NCBI GenBank assembly: GCA_963734965.1
Contig: CAVTJK010000004.1
Coordinates: 1,488,001-1,552,000, forward strand
Length of the DNA stretch: 64,000 nucleotides
Source of the DNA: UBA4742 sp963734965
Lineage (GTDB): Bacteria > Actinomycetota > Acidimicrobiia > Acidimicrobiales > Acidimicrobilacustridaceae
Reading direction: 5' to 3'
Shown here: positions 38,765 through 50,038 of the stretch, in pieces
How positions within the stretch are numbered: the stretch's first letter is position 1
How the letters are laid out: each line of letters opens with the position of its first letter
Program-made: the position numbers and the translations under genes
Notes under the pieces: generated by a model
Database searches by the model: none
Seen by the model: the letters and a program-made list of their open reading frames with translations, nothing else
Told to the model about the DNA's origin: nothing

Positions 38765-39991
38765 TCAGGGCACCTGCCACTCGAGCACTTGGAACGCTCC
38801 GAGCCCATCGGGATCGAGCAGCGCCTCGCCCTCGCCGATGCGCGACCGCGCTCGCACGGCCGCCAGATCCCCGATGTGGGCGCGTTGGCGCCAGACCTGA
38901 CGACCCTCCTCGATCAGCCGCTCGATCCCGTGCGCCGCCAAGAACTCAGCCTGGCGGTTCACGCGGCTCGGATGGTGAGCGGCGACCAGTTGGTCGAAGG
39001 CCACGTCACAGGTGATGTCCTGGCCTCCGAGCTCGTCGAGAGGCCCCCGGCCGCGCTCGTGGTCGCGATAGGTCCGCACCCACTCGGCTTGGGGACGGGC
39101 AGCCATCGACGCCGTCGTGGCGCCGTAGTCGATGACGACCACGCGCCCTCGCTCGACGCGGCTCAGGGCGGCGGCGAGCCAGTCGACGGCCTGATGCTGG
39201 GTCGGCACACGCGAGCCAGGATCAGCGTCGGGCGCCAGGCGACGGGCCAATCTGGCGTCACGATCCGACGCTGGCACCAGCACTTCGACCAACTCGATCG
39301 GTTCGTCGTCGGCGGCGGGTGACGCGGTGTCGTCGGTGAGCCCGACCCGAACCTCGGACCAGCCCTGCTCACCGCGTTCGAGCAGCCCGAACCCCAGGTT
39401 GTCCAACAGCTCGTTGGCCAGGACGACGCCCGTGATCGGGATGGCCGGAAGATCGGGTAGCGAGACCACGCGCGGACCTCGGTCCGCTCGACGCCGGGCG
39501 GGAGGGCTCGTCGCCGCACCCTCGGACGCCGGATGCCGGTCGTCCTCGTCGACATCGGCGGCATCGAAGGCCAGGATCGGATCGACCAGCGGCAGGTGGT
39601 CGACGTGTCGACGCCGCAACGCGGCAGCTCGCTCGACCAGCACGTAGGTCAGCGCCGGGGCGCACGCCGGGGCGGCGGCCAGAACGGCCCGCGCCATGCT
39701 GCCCGTGCCGGCGGCGGCCTCGATGACCGTGAAGCGCTCGGGTGAGCCCAGCTCGTGCCACCACGAGTCGAGCGCCCGGGCGAGCACGGCCCCGAACAGC
39801 GGACCGACCTCGGGACTCGTGAGGAAGTCACCGCCGCGGCCCGGCCGTCCCCCACCCGCCGAGTAGAACCCGTGGTCCGGGTGGTAGAGCGCCAGGTCGA
39901 CGACCTCGTCGAACGGGATGGGACCCCGCCGGCGGATGCGGGCCGCTACCTCGATCTCGACCGGCGTGGGCGCGGGCACCGACGTCGGCAT
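38765..39991 (-). CDS. SAM-dependent methyltransferase, MidA/NDUFAF7 family
   Basis: A 408-residue protein with the family block IPFDEVVDLALYHPDHGFYS, GRGGDFLTSPEVGPLFGAVL, and the SAM-binding loop EAAAGTGSMA (91-100). GVVLANELLDNLGFGLLE follows, as in the COG1565 family. Mitochondrial NDUFAF7 dimethylates an arginine of NDUFS2 (the NuoD homologue) during complex I assembly. Here the gene starts 5 nt after nuoN, as the last gene of the nuoA-N operon, which supports the same role. An Arg/Ala-rich insertion follows residue 150. Confidence 0.88.
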   Translation of the reverse strand: MPTSVPAPTPVEIEVAARIRRRGPIPFDEVVDLALYHPDHGFYSAGGGRPGRGGDFLTSPEVGPLFGAVLARALDSWWHELGSPERFTVIEAAAGTGSMARAVLAAAPACAPALTYVLVERAAALRRRHVDHLPLVDPILAFDAADVDEDDRHPASEGAATSPPARRRADRGPRVVSLPDLPAIPITGVVLANELLDNLGFGLLERGEQGWSEVRVGLTDDTASPAADDEPIELVEVLVPASDRDARLARRLAPDADPGSRVPTQHQAVDWLAAALSRVERGRVVVIDYGATTASMAARPQAEWVRTYRDHERGRGPLDELGGQDITCDVAFDQLVAAHHPSRVNRQAEFLAAHGIERLIEEGRQVWRQRAHIGDLAAVRARSRIGEGEALLDPDGLGAFQVLEWQVP

Positions 39992-39996
39992 CGGCG

Positions 39997-41505
39997 CTAC
40001 TTGCCGAGCGCGAGACTCACCGTGTCGGTGAAGTGCGTGACGGCGGCGGGGTAGAAGCCGTACACCACGGTGACCGAGACCGTGATGGCCAGTGCGATGG
40101 TGATCGACACCGGAACGCGGATCGGCGCGAGGTCGCCGTCGACCGGCTCCTCCATGAACATCACGCGCAGGACGCGGAAGTAGTAGAAGACGGCGATCAC
40201 CGAGTTCACCGCCACCACGACCGCCAGGGCGTAGCCGGCGGCGGTCCCCGGCAGCACCAGGGCGCGGAAGATCACGAACTTGGCGAACCAGCCGCCCATC
40301 GGCGGGATCCCGGCCAGCGACGCCAGGAAGATCCCCATGACGACCGCCAGGCCAGGCGCGTACTGGAAGAGCCCCGAGAAGCTCGAGATGTCACCCGACC
40401 GGGTCTTGCGAGCGACGGCGATCACGACGGCGAAGGCACCCAGGTTCATCACGATGTAGATGACGAGGTAGATGACGATGGCCTGCAGCGCGCTCTTGCT
40501 CGTCGACAGGCTCGATCCGGCCACGGCCAGCGGCGCCATGATGTAGCCGGCCTGGGCGATACCCGAATAGGCGAGCATGCGGATGATGTTGGTCTGGCGC
40601 AGCGCGATGAGGTTGCCCACCGTCATCGAGGCGGCTGACAGCACCCACAACATCGGTTCGTAGACGTCGTGGCGTCCGAGGAAGCCGACGAAGATGAGCT
40701 CCATGAGGGCCACGAAGCCGGCCGACTTGGAGGCCGTGGCCAGGAACGCGGTCACGGGCGTGGGCGCGCCCTCGTAGGTGTCCGGAGCCCAGGTGTGGAA
40801 GGGCACGGCCGACACCTTGAAGCCGAACCCGATGATCATGAACACGATGGCCATGCTCACGATGGGCTCGGAGCTGCCCAGGTGGTTCACGTGTTCGGCG
40901 ATCCCGGTGAGCAGGGTCGTGCCGGTGTAGCCGTATATCAGCGACATGCCGTAGAGCATGATCGCCGAGGCGAACACGCCCATCAGGTAGTACTTGAGGC
41001 CGGCCTCGTTGCTGCGCAGATCGCGCTTGCGGAACGCGGCGAGCATGTAGGCCGGGATCGACAGGAGCTCGAGGGCCACGAAGATGGTGATGAGGTCGCG
41101 CGCCGATGCCATCACCATCATCCCGAGCACCGACGACAGCAAGAGGACGTAGTACTCGCCCTCCCAGTAGTCGCCCTCGGCGATGTAGTTGGTCGACAGG
41201 AGCACGACGACGTAGCCGGCGGCCACGAACACGCCGTCGAGCGCCAGCGCGAAGTGGTCGACGACGAAGGCGCCGCCGAACATCGAGCGATCGGCGCCGT
41301 TCACGGCCAGGGTGATGATCGGGATGGCGGTGGCCAGGAGTCCGATGCCGGCCAGCGACGACAGCGCGCCCTTGGCGTCGCGCCCCGCGAAGAGATCCAC
41401 CACGATCATCAGGACGATCACGCTCGTGATGACGATCAGGGGCGCGAGGGCGTGCCAGTCGACGGTGGGCTGCTGCCAACCCGAGGCGGCCAGGACCAGG
41501 CTCAT
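39997..41505 (-). CDS. nuoN: NADH-quinone oxidoreductase-type subunit N (EFG-less cluster)
   Basis: An antiporter-like membrane subunit of complex I, 502 residues, about 14 membrane segments. It has the conserved EYYVLLLSSVLGMMVMASAR and LELLSIPAYMLAAFRKRDLR with Glu/Lys proton-path residues, GFGFKVSAVPFHTWAPDTYE, and SGIAQAGYIMAPLAV. It follows nuoM by 7 nt. It belongs to a proton-pumping complex that lacks the NADH module in its own operon. Confidence 0.95.
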   Translation of the reverse strand: MSLVLAASGWQQPTVDWHALAPLIVITSVIVLMIVVDLFAGRDAKGALSSLAGIGLLATAIPIITLAVNGADRSMFGGAFVVDHFALALDGVFVAAGYVVVLLSTNYIAEGDYWEGEYYVLLLSSVLGMMVMASARDLITIFVALELLSIPAYMLAAFRKRDLRSNEAGLKYYLMGVFASAIMLYGMSLIYGYTGTTLLTGIAEHVNHLGSSEPIVSMAIVFMIIGFGFKVSAVPFHTWAPDTYEGAPTPVTAFLATASKSAGFVALMELIFVGFLGRHDVYEPMLWVLSAASMTVGNLIALRQTNIIRMLAYSGIAQAGYIMAPLAVAGSSLSTSKSALQAIVIYLVIYIVMNLGAFAVVIAVARKTRSGDISSFSGLFQYAPGLAVVMGIFLASLAGIPPMGGWFAKFVIFRALVLPGTAAGYALAVVVAVNSVIAVFYYFRVLRVMFMEEPVDGDLAPIRVPVSITIALAITVSVTVVYGFYPAAVTHFTDTVSLALGK

Positions 41506-41512
41506 GGGCGCG

Positions 41513-43096
41513 TCAGCTCCCGGCCCGCACGGTGCTCGACACCACTTGCTTGGTCACGGCGGGATCGGTCACATGGAAGATCAGGTTCGGGAAGAAGCCG
41601 AGGACGACGATCCCGACGAGCATCGGGATCCAGGCGATCCACTCGGGCAGGGTCACGTCATGGAGGTGCGGGTCGTGGGCGAACTCGTCGGAGGGCACAC
41701 CGAAGGCGGTCCGCTGGTAGAGCCACAGCAGGTAGCCGGCGGCCAGCACCGTGCCCAGCGCGGCGATCACCATGAAGACGCGGAACAGGGCGACGTTGGT
41801 CAGGTTGGGTTGGTAGGACGACAGGATCGCCGGGAACTCACCCCAGAAGCCGGCCAGACCGGGCAACCCGAGCGAGGCCATGGTGGCGAAGCCGAGGATC
41901 CAGCCCATCCGCGGCATCGATTGCAACATGCCGCCCAGCCGCTTGATATCGAGGGTGTGGTAGCGCTCCTTGGCCGAGCCGGCCACGAAGAACAACATGC
42001 CGGTGATCAGGCCGTGGGCCACCATGCCGAAGATGGCGGCGTTGATGCCGAAGGTCGTGAGCGTCGAGATGGCCAGCATGACGAAACCCATGTGGGCCAC
42101 TGACGAAAAGGCGATGAGCCGCTTCATGTCGGTCTGGGCCAGACAACAGAGCGCGCCGTAGACGATGCCGATCACCGCCAGCAGACCGATCCAGGGCGCC
42201 CACGACTCGGCCGCCCGCGGCAGGATCGGCAGAGCGATGCGGATGAAGCCGTACGTGCCCAGCTTCAGCAGCACGGCGGCCAGGATCACCGAGCCGACCG
42301 TCGGCGCCTGGGTGTGAGCGTCGGGCAGCCAGGTGTGGAACGGGAAGATCGGCACCTTGATCCCGAACCCCATGAACATGCCGCCGAAGATCAAGAGGGC
42401 GGCCCCCGACGAGATGCCCTTGGCCGCCAGCGGCAGCAGCGTCATGTCGAAGGTGTGGACGGGCGGACCACCGTTGACGCTGATCGGACGGGAGAGGAAG
42501 TAGAGCGCCAGGAAGCTGACGATCATCAACGCCGATCCGAACAGCGTGAACAGGAAGAACTTGATCGAGGCGTACTGGCGCTGCTCGCCACCCCAGACGC
42601 CGATGAGGAAGTACATCGGCAGGAGCACGACCTCGAAGAAGACGAAGAAGAGGATCAGGTCCTCGGCCAGGAACGACCCGACCATTCCGGTCTCGAGGAT
42701 CAGGATGAGGATGAGGAAGGCCTTGGGGTTCTTGGGATCAGGGAAGTGGTTCCACGAATAGACGATGCACAGAGGCACGATCAGCATCGTCAGGGCCATG
42801 AGCGGCAACGAGATGCCGTCGAGCCCGAGGTGGTAGCGGCTGTTGATGAGGGGGATCCACGCCTTGTTGATCGTGAACTGCAGGTTGCCCGAGCCCCGTG
42901 GGTAGCGGTCGGTGGGCGAGTAGGCGAAGTGGGTCATCAGCAAGATGCCGACGACGGCCACGGCCAGGCTGGTCACCAGCGCCACGATCTTGTGCAGCTG
43001 CTCCTCCGCCTTGGGGATCAGCAGCATGATCGCCACCCCTAGCAACGGGATGAAGGTGGCCAGCGACAGCCCCCAGTGATCGAGAAACGATGTCAT
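41513..43096 (-). CDS. nuoM: NADH-quinone oxidoreductase-type subunit M (EFG-less cluster)
   Basis: An antiporter-like subunit, 527 residues. It has LGLDGISLPLMALTMLIVPL, FFEVVLLPMYFLIGVWGG with the TM5 glutamate, GIKVPIFPFHTWLPDAHTQA and LIAFSSVAHMGFVMLAIST. Its ATG at 43096 lies 15 nt after nuoL. It is one of three Mrp-like pumps in the membrane arm. Confidence 0.95.
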   Translation of the reverse strand: MTSFLDHWGLSLATFIPLLGVAIMLLIPKAEEQLHKIVALVTSLAVAVVGILLMTHFAYSPTDRYPRGSGNLQFTINKAWIPLINSRYHLGLDGISLPLMALTMLIVPLCIVYSWNHFPDPKNPKAFLILILILETGMVGSFLAEDLILFFVFFEVVLLPMYFLIGVWGGEQRQYASIKFFLFTLFGSALMIVSFLALYFLSRPISVNGGPPVHTFDMTLLPLAAKGISSGAALLIFGGMFMGFGIKVPIFPFHTWLPDAHTQAPTVGSVILAAVLLKLGTYGFIRIALPILPRAAESWAPWIGLLAVIGIVYGALCCLAQTDMKRLIAFSSVAHMGFVMLAISTLTTFGINAAIFGMVAHGLITGMLFFVAGSAKERYHTLDIKRLGGMLQSMPRMGWILGFATMASLGLPGLAGFWGEFPAILSSYQPNLTNVALFRVFMVIAALGTVLAAGYLLWLYQRTAFGVPSDEFAHDPHLHDVTLPEWIAWIPMLVGIVVLGFFPNLIFHVTDPAVTKQVVSSTVRAGS

Positions 43097-43111
43097 GTGG
43101 ATACCAAGCTC

Positions 43112-45304
<2,193 letters not shown>

Positions 45305-45311
45305 GTTCGCA

Positions 45312-45611
45312 TCAGCCCTTCATGAGATCGACGTCGTCGACGTCGATGCTCTGGCGGTTGCGATAGATCAGCAACACGAGGGCGAGGCCGACGCCGACTT
45401 CGGCGGCGGCGATGGCGATGACGAACAGGGCGAACACCTGACCGGCCAGGTTGTGGCGGTAGGCGCCGAAGGCGACGAGGTTGATGTTGACGGCGTTGAG
45501 GATGAGCTCGACGGACATGAGCACCATCACACCGTTGCGACGGGCCAGCACGCCGTATACGCCGATGCAGAACAGGGCGGCGCCCAGGAAGAGGAACTGG
45601 TTGAGCAGCAT
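45312..45611 (-). CDS. nuoK: NADH-quinone oxidoreductase-type subunit K (EFG-less cluster)
   Basis: A 99-residue, three-helix membrane subunit. It has LFCIGVYGVLARRNGVMVLM and SVELILNAVNINLVAFGAYR, with the buried glutamate in SVELILNAVN, and ALFVIAIAAAEVGVGLALVL with the second conserved glutamate. ATG 45611 overlaps the nuoJ stop by one base. Confidence 0.96.
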   Translation of the reverse strand: MLLNQFLFLGAALFCIGVYGVLARRNGVMVLMSVELILNAVNINLVAFGAYRHNLAGQVFALFVIAIAAAEVGVGLALVLLIYRNRQSIDVDDVDLMKG

Positions 45612-46102
45612 CAGTCGCGCCGAGCCAGGACGATGGCGCCGATCAGCGCGGCGAGCAGGACGACCGACACCACTTCGAACGGCATCAGGTAGGTCGAGAA
45701 GATCGAGGTGGCCACCTGCGAGGTGGTCTGCACCGAGATGTTCTCGAACTGCTTGTTCGAGAACGCCTCCCACAGCGTGTAGCCCATGACACCCAGCAGC
45801 ACGATGGCGATGACGGCGCCCACGATCCGCTGCTCGTTGTCGGTGTCGTCCATCTTGCCGGTCGGAGCCCGCGTCAGCATGATGCCGAACAGGAAGAGCA
45901 CGACGATGGCGCCGATGTAGACCAGCACCTGGGTGATGGCGATGAACTCGGCCGCCAGCAGGATGTACTGCGCGGCCACGCCGGCCAGGACCAGCACCAG
46001 GTAGAGGGCGGCATGCACGATGTTGCGGGTGGTGACCACGCGGATGGCGGCCACGATCATCATCAGGGCGATGATCCCGAACGCGATGTTCTCGGCCACC
46101 AT
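45611..46102 (-). CDS. nuoJ: NADH-quinone oxidoreductase-type subunit J (EFG-less cluster)
   Basis: A 163-residue membrane subunit. It has NIVHAALYLVLVLAGVAAQY, LLAAEFIAITQVLVYIGAIV and VLFLFGIMLTRAP, all typical of NuoJ. The end, PFEVVSVVLLAALIGAIVLA, is the last helix. ATG 46102 is chosen, with GTG one codon upstream as an alternative. The gap to nuoI is 11 nt. Confidence 0.94.
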   Translation of the reverse strand: MVAENIAFGIIALMMIVAAIRVVTTRNIVHAALYLVLVLAGVAAQYILLAAEFIAITQVLVYIGAIVVLFLFGIMLTRAPTGKMDDTDNEQRIVGAVIAIVLLGVMGYTLWEAFSNKQFENISVQTTSQVATSIFSTYLMPFEVVSVVLLAALIGAIVLARRD

Positions 46103-46113
46103 CACCGTCGCGA

Positions 46114-46635
46114 TCAACTCGGCACCTTCTTGACCTTCTGATCCGAGCCCGCTTCGTAGGGCTCGAAGTCGGGGACGGTCTCCATCCACTCGGCCAGCCG
46201 GCTCTTGTCGTGGAGCAGCTCGGCGATGTGGGGCTCGGAGTACTCGAACTCGGGGCTCCAGAACAAGGCCTCGAACGGGCACACCTCGACGCAGATCCCG
46301 CAGTACATGCACAACGAGAAGTCGATGTCGAAGCGGTCGAGGGCGTTCTTCTGGCGAGGCTTGCCCCCTTCGCGGCGAGGTGGAGCCAGGTACTTGTGGC
46401 CCTCGATGTAGATGCACCAGTCGGGGCACTCGCGCGCGCACAGCATGCACGCCGTGCAGTTCTCCTCGTGGAGGGCGATCACGCCGCGCGCACGCGGGAC
46501 GGGATCCTCCTTGACGTGGGGGTAGTCGACCGTGGCCGGTCCCCCGCCCATGCTGTCGGGCTTGAGCGTCTTGACCATCTCGCCGAAGGTCACGCCCAGG
46601 CCCTTGATCAGGCCCTTGCCGGGGATGTCGGGCAT
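46114..46635 (-). CDS. nuoI: NADH-quinone oxidoreductase-type subunit I (EFG-less cluster)
   Basis: A peripheral-arm ferredoxin-like subunit, 173 residues. Two [4Fe-4S] binding motifs: C60, C63, C66, C70 (CTACMLCAREC) and C109, C112, C115, C119 (CMYCGICVEVC). The N-terminal amphipathic helix (KGLIKGLGVTFGEMVKTL) fits membrane docking. ATG 46635 overlaps the nuoH stop; an upstream in-frame extension inside nuoH is rejected. Confidence 0.95.
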   Translation of the reverse strand: MPDIPGKGLIKGLGVTFGEMVKTLKPDSMGGGPATVDYPHVKEDPVPRARGVIALHEENCTACMLCARECPDWCIYIEGHKYLAPPRREGGKPRQKNALDRFDIDFSLCMYCGICVEVCPFEALFWSPEFEYSEPHIAELLHDKSRLAEWMETVPDFEPYEAGSDQKVKKVPS

Positions 46636-47672
46636 CAGAACGCCACCTTCAGGGCCGCAGTGACCAGGATGTTGACGAGCGAGATGGGGATGAGCCACTT
46701 CCACGCGAAGGCCTGCAGCTGATCCTCTCGAAAGCGCGGATAGGTGAAGCGCACCCAGAAGATGATGAACGAGACGATCATGATCTTGACGAACAGCACG
46801 ACCGGACCGAGCACCCAATAGGCGTTGCTGCTCGGATTGACCCCGGGGAACCACCAGCCGCCGAGGAAGAGGGTGGCGGCGATGCCGGCGAAGGCGAACG
46901 CGGTGGCGAACTCGGCCAGGAAGAAGGTCAGGAACCGAAAGCCCGAGTACTCGACCTGGTAGCCGCCGACGAGCTCGGACTCGGCCACCGGCATGTCGAA
47001 GGGAGGCTGGGTGAGCTCGGCCTGCACGGCGGCGAGGAAGATGAAGAAGCCCACGAACTGGGTGAGGATGAACGGGTTGCCGAGACCCGAGAAGCCGAAG
47101 ATCGAGCCGTTGGCCTGGGCCTCGACGATGCCGTTGAGGCTGAGGGTCCCGGCCTGGATCACGACCCCGACGACGGCCAGCACCAGGGGCAGCTCATAGG
47201 CGATGAGCTGGCCGCCACCGCGCAGGGCGCCCATCAGCGAGTACTTGTTGGCTGAACCCCAGCCGGCCATGAGCACGCCGATGACCGACAGCGACGAGAC
47301 CGCCAGCGCGAAGAAGATGCCGACGTCGAGGTCGGCGATGACCAGGTGCTCGCTGGCCGGCAGCACGGCGTAGAGCAGCAAGGTCGACATCAGCACGACC
47401 AGGGGCGCCGTCTTGAACACGAACCGGTCGGCCTTGTCGGGGATCAGGTCCTCCTTCTGGACGAACTTGGCCCCGTCGGCCAGCAGCTGCAGCAGGCCGC
47501 GCGGGCCCGCTTCCTGAGGACCCTTGCGGCTCTGCATCCACGACATGACCTTGAAGAGGAAGACGATGCCGAGGATCAGGGCGGTGGTGGGCACCACGAT
47601 GGCCGCCACGATCAGCTTGATGATCGTGGACTGCCAATAGGCCGGGGTCAGCGTGGCGAGGGCGTGGGTCAT
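46635..47672 (-). CDS. nuoH: NADH-quinone oxidoreductase-type subunit H (EFG-less cluster)
   Basis: The membrane subunit next to the quinone cavity, 345 residues. It has QSRKGPQEAGPRGLLQLLAD, the conserved GANKYSLMGALR-like GSANKYSLMGALRGGGQLIA, AELTQPPFDMPVAESELVGG with the Glu-rich loop, and VRFTYPRFREDQLQ. It differs clearly from the NuoH of the other cluster (345 against 400 residues). The ATG at 47672 overlaps nuoD by 4 nt. Confidence 0.96.
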   Translation of the reverse strand: MTHALATLTPAYWQSTIIKLIVAAIVVPTTALILGIVFLFKVMSWMQSRKGPQEAGPRGLLQLLADGAKFVQKEDLIPDKADRFVFKTAPLVVLMSTLLLYAVLPASEHLVIADLDVGIFFALAVSSLSVIGVLMAGWGSANKYSLMGALRGGGQLIAYELPLVLAVVGVVIQAGTLSLNGIVEAQANGSIFGFSGLGNPFILTQFVGFFIFLAAVQAELTQPPFDMPVAESELVGGYQVEYSGFRFLTFFLAEFATAFAFAGIAATLFLGGWWFPGVNPSSNAYWVLGPVVLFVKIMIVSFIIFWVRFTYPRFREDQLQAFAWKWLIPISLVNILVTAALKVAF

Positions 47673-48844
47673 CGATCGATGTCACCCAGGATGAAGTAGA
47701 GGCTGGCCAGGATGGTGATGACGTCGGGGACATAGACGCCCCGGCACACCCACGGCACGATCGAGACGTTGTTGAACGACGCCGAGCGGATCTTGACCCG
47801 GAACGGGACCAGGTCGCCCTTGCTGACGATGTAGTAGCCCATCTCGCCGAGAGGGTTCTCGGTCGCGACCCATGCCTCGCCCTCGTCGACCTTGATGATG
47901 CGAGGGACCTTGGCCATGATCGGGCCGCCGGGGATCTTGTCGAGCAGCTGGTCGACGATCTTGGTCGCCTCGCGTGTCTCCTGGAGCCGGATCCACGAGC
48001 GCGAGAAGGCGTCGCAGTCGGGATGGGTCCAGACCTTCCAGTCGATGTCGCCGTACGCGAGTCCGGGCGGGCACTGATCGCGACGGAGGTCCCAGTCGAT
48101 GCCGCTGCCCCGCGCGTTGGGACCCGACAGCCCGTAGGACTTGGCGATCTCGGGCGGGATCACGCCGACGCCCCGCGTGCGCTTCTGGAAGATCTCGTTT
48201 CCGATGAGGATGTCCTCGACCTCGTCGCAGAAGTCGCGCAGCTTGTCCATCGCGGTGTGGGTCTCGGCGATCCACCCCTTGGGCAGGTCGTCCTTGAGGC
48301 CACCGATGCGATCGAAGTTGGGGTGGAACCGCCCGCCGGTCACCGCCTCGATCTGGTTGAGCACGAACTCGCGATCGCGGAAGGCGTAGAAGCCGACCGA
48401 GAGGCCACCGAGCTGGATGCCGAGGTCGCCGAGGAACAGGCTGATGTTGGCGATGCGGCTGAGCTCGAACAGGATCGTGCGGATGTACTGGGCGCGAGGC
48501 GGCGCCTCGATGCCCATGAGCTTCTCCGCGGCCAGGATGAACGGCACCTCGTTGGCGAAGCTTCCCAGCCAGTCGATGCGGTTGATCAGGGTCGTGACCT
48601 GCGGATAGGTGCGGACCTCGGTCAGCTTCTCGTAGCCGCGGTGCATGTAGCCGGCGACGGGCTCGGCCGAGACCACCTGCTCGCCGTCGAGCTTGGCGAC
48701 GATGCGCAGCGTGCCGTGGGTGGCGGGGTGCTGCGGTCCGATGTTGAGGGTCATGCCCTCGGACTCGAAGTCGACGTTGACGCGGTTGTCGGCGGCCTTG
48801 GCCGCGATGGCGGCCAGCTGGGTGCGATCGGAGATGGCGGTCAC
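47669..48844 (-). CDS. nuoD: NADH-quinone oxidoreductase-type subunit D (EFG-less cluster)
   Basis: The 49-kDa homologue that forms the quinone site, 391 residues. It has LNIGPQHPATHGTLRIVAKL with the conserved histidine, GYMHRGYEKLTEVRTYPQ, NRIDWLGSFANEVPF and the end DVITILASLYFILGDIDR. GTG 48844 overlaps the nuoC stop (GTGA). It is a separate gene from nuoC. The MidA-type methyltransferase of the same operon could target it. Confidence 0.96.
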   Translation of the reverse strand: MTAISDRTQLAAIAAKAADNRVNVDFESEGMTLNIGPQHPATHGTLRIVAKLDGEQVVSAEPVAGYMHRGYEKLTEVRTYPQVTTLINRIDWLGSFANEVPFILAAEKLMGIEAPPRAQYIRTILFELSRIANISLFLGDLGIQLGGLSVGFYAFRDREFVLNQIEAVTGGRFHPNFDRIGGLKDDLPKGWIAETHTAMDKLRDFCDEVEDILIGNEIFQKRTRGVGVIPPEIAKSYGLSGPNARGSGIDWDLRRDQCPPGLAYGDIDWKVWTHPDCDAFSRSWIRLQETREATKIVDQLLDKIPGGPIMAKVPRIIKVDEGEAWVATENPLGEMGYYIVSKGDLVPFRVKIRSASFNNVSIVPWVCRGVYVPDVITILASLYFILGDIDR

Positions 48845-49560
48845 TCGCTCGCCCCCTCGGCGTCGTCGTCAGCGGCGTCGGATCCGGGCATCTGCTCGAC
48901 GTCGACGATCCCCGGCCACGGCTTCACGCGGCGCGCCAGCAACGGGAAGTCCTTGCGCATGGGATGGCCCTCGAAGGCGCCCGGCAGGTACATGTGCACC
49001 AGGTGGGGATGACCGACGAAGTTGATGCCGAACATCTCCCAGGCTTCACGCTCGTGCCAGTTCGCGCCGGCATAGACCGGCACCCAGGTGGCGACCGACA
49101 GATCGTCGTCGGGCAGATCGGCCTTCAGGGTGATGCCGTAGCCGAGCTCGAGCGCCGAGACCCGGGCGAAGACCTGCATGCGGGTGTCGCCGCCGGCGTA
49201 GCCGGTCTGCATCGGCGGGAGCTCTTTCGGTTCGAGCCCGTGGACGACGATGTCCTCCTGGCTGTCCATGTCGCGCCCGAAGGGTGAAGGCAACCAGTCG
49301 ATGACCGACAAGAAGTCGAAGTAGGTGCAGCCGAGCTTGTGCTTGACCACCGTGGCGGCCTCGTGCCACGCCTCGTTGGTCACCCGTACCCAGAGATCGT
49401 CACCAGGGCGGATGTGCGATCCGACGACGGCGTCGCCGAGCTCGGCGCGGATGGCCTCGACCAGGCCTTCGCGCCGCTCGTCGGTCGGCGGCGCTTCCTC
49501 TTCGGGCTCGGCCGCGTCGGTGCCGGCGGCGGGGGCTTCAGCCGATGACAACCGAATCAC
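48841..49560 (-). CDS. nuoC: NADH-quinone oxidoreductase-type subunit C (EFG-less cluster)
   Basis: The 30-kDa homologue, 239 residues. After an Ala/Glu-rich N-terminal 30 residues it has CTYFDFLSVIDWLPSPFG, ANWHEREAWEMFGINFVGHP and LPGAFEGHPMRKDFPLLAR, the family ending. The last 20 residues are acidic. GTG 49560 overlaps nuoB by 23 nt; a later start would also fit the family, so the exact start is uncertain. Confidence 0.94.
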   Translation of the reverse strand: MIRLSSAEAPAAGTDAAEPEEEAPPTDERREGLVEAIRAELGDAVVGSHIRPGDDLWVRVTNEAWHEAATVVKHKLGCTYFDFLSVIDWLPSPFGRDMDSQEDIVVHGLEPKELPPMQTGYAGGDTRMQVFARVSALELGYGITLKADLPDDDLSVATWVPVYAGANWHEREAWEMFGINFVGHPHLVHMYLPGAFEGHPMRKDFPLLARRVKPWPGIVDVEQMPGSDAADDDAEGASE

Positions 49561-50038
49561 CCTTCCAGCGGGCCGAGATGTCCTCGTTCTGGATGTGCTC
49601 CTGCAGCAGCAGGATGCCTTCGAGCAGCGCTTCGGGCCGCGGTGGGCAGCCGGGGACGTAGATGTCGACCGGGATGATCTGGTCGACGCCCTTGGTCACC
49701 GAGTAGCTGTCCCAGTAGGGACCGCCGCAGTTGGCGCAGCTGCCCATGCTGATGACGTACTTGGGGTCGGGCATCTGCTCGTAGAGGCGCAGGACCGCCG
49801 GGGCCATCTTGTCGGTGACCGTGCCCGAGATCACGACGAAGTCGGCCTGGCGAGGGCTGGACGGGAAGGGGATCACACCGAGGCGCATCACGTCGTAGCG
49901 CGGTGAGGCGAAGGCGGCGCCCATCTCGATGGCGCAGCAGGCCAGACCCCATTGGTAGACCCACATGGAGTACTTGCGGCTCAGGTTCAGCAGCTTGGTC
50001 AGCGGCTTGGGCATCTTGCCGCTCTCGACTAGACCCAC
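49538..50038 (-). CDS. nuoB: NADH-quinone oxidoreductase-type subunit B (EFG-less cluster)
   Basis: This subunit carries the terminal cluster N2 next to quinone. It is 166 residues by GTG 50038, or 158 by ATG 50014. Cysteines: the tandem pair GLACCAIEM (C34, C35), MGSCANCGG (C101, C104) and VPGCPPRPEALLEG (C131). RYDVMRLGVIPFPSSPRQAD follows the first pair. The GTG overlaps the nuoA stop, which favours it by coupling. Confidence 0.95.
   Translation of the reverse strand: MGLVESGKMPKPLTKLLNLSRKYSMWVYQWGLACCAIEMGAAFASPRYDVMRLGVIPFPSSPRQADFVVISGTVTDKMAPAVLRLYEQMPDPKYVISMGSCANCGGPYWDSYSVTKGVDQIIPVDIYVPGCPPRPEALLEGILLLQEHIQNEDISARWKGDSVVIG

Noticed and set aside
46636..46854. N-terminal extension of the 173-residue NuoI
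   Set aside because: It lies entirely within nuoH in another frame and does not resemble NuoI.
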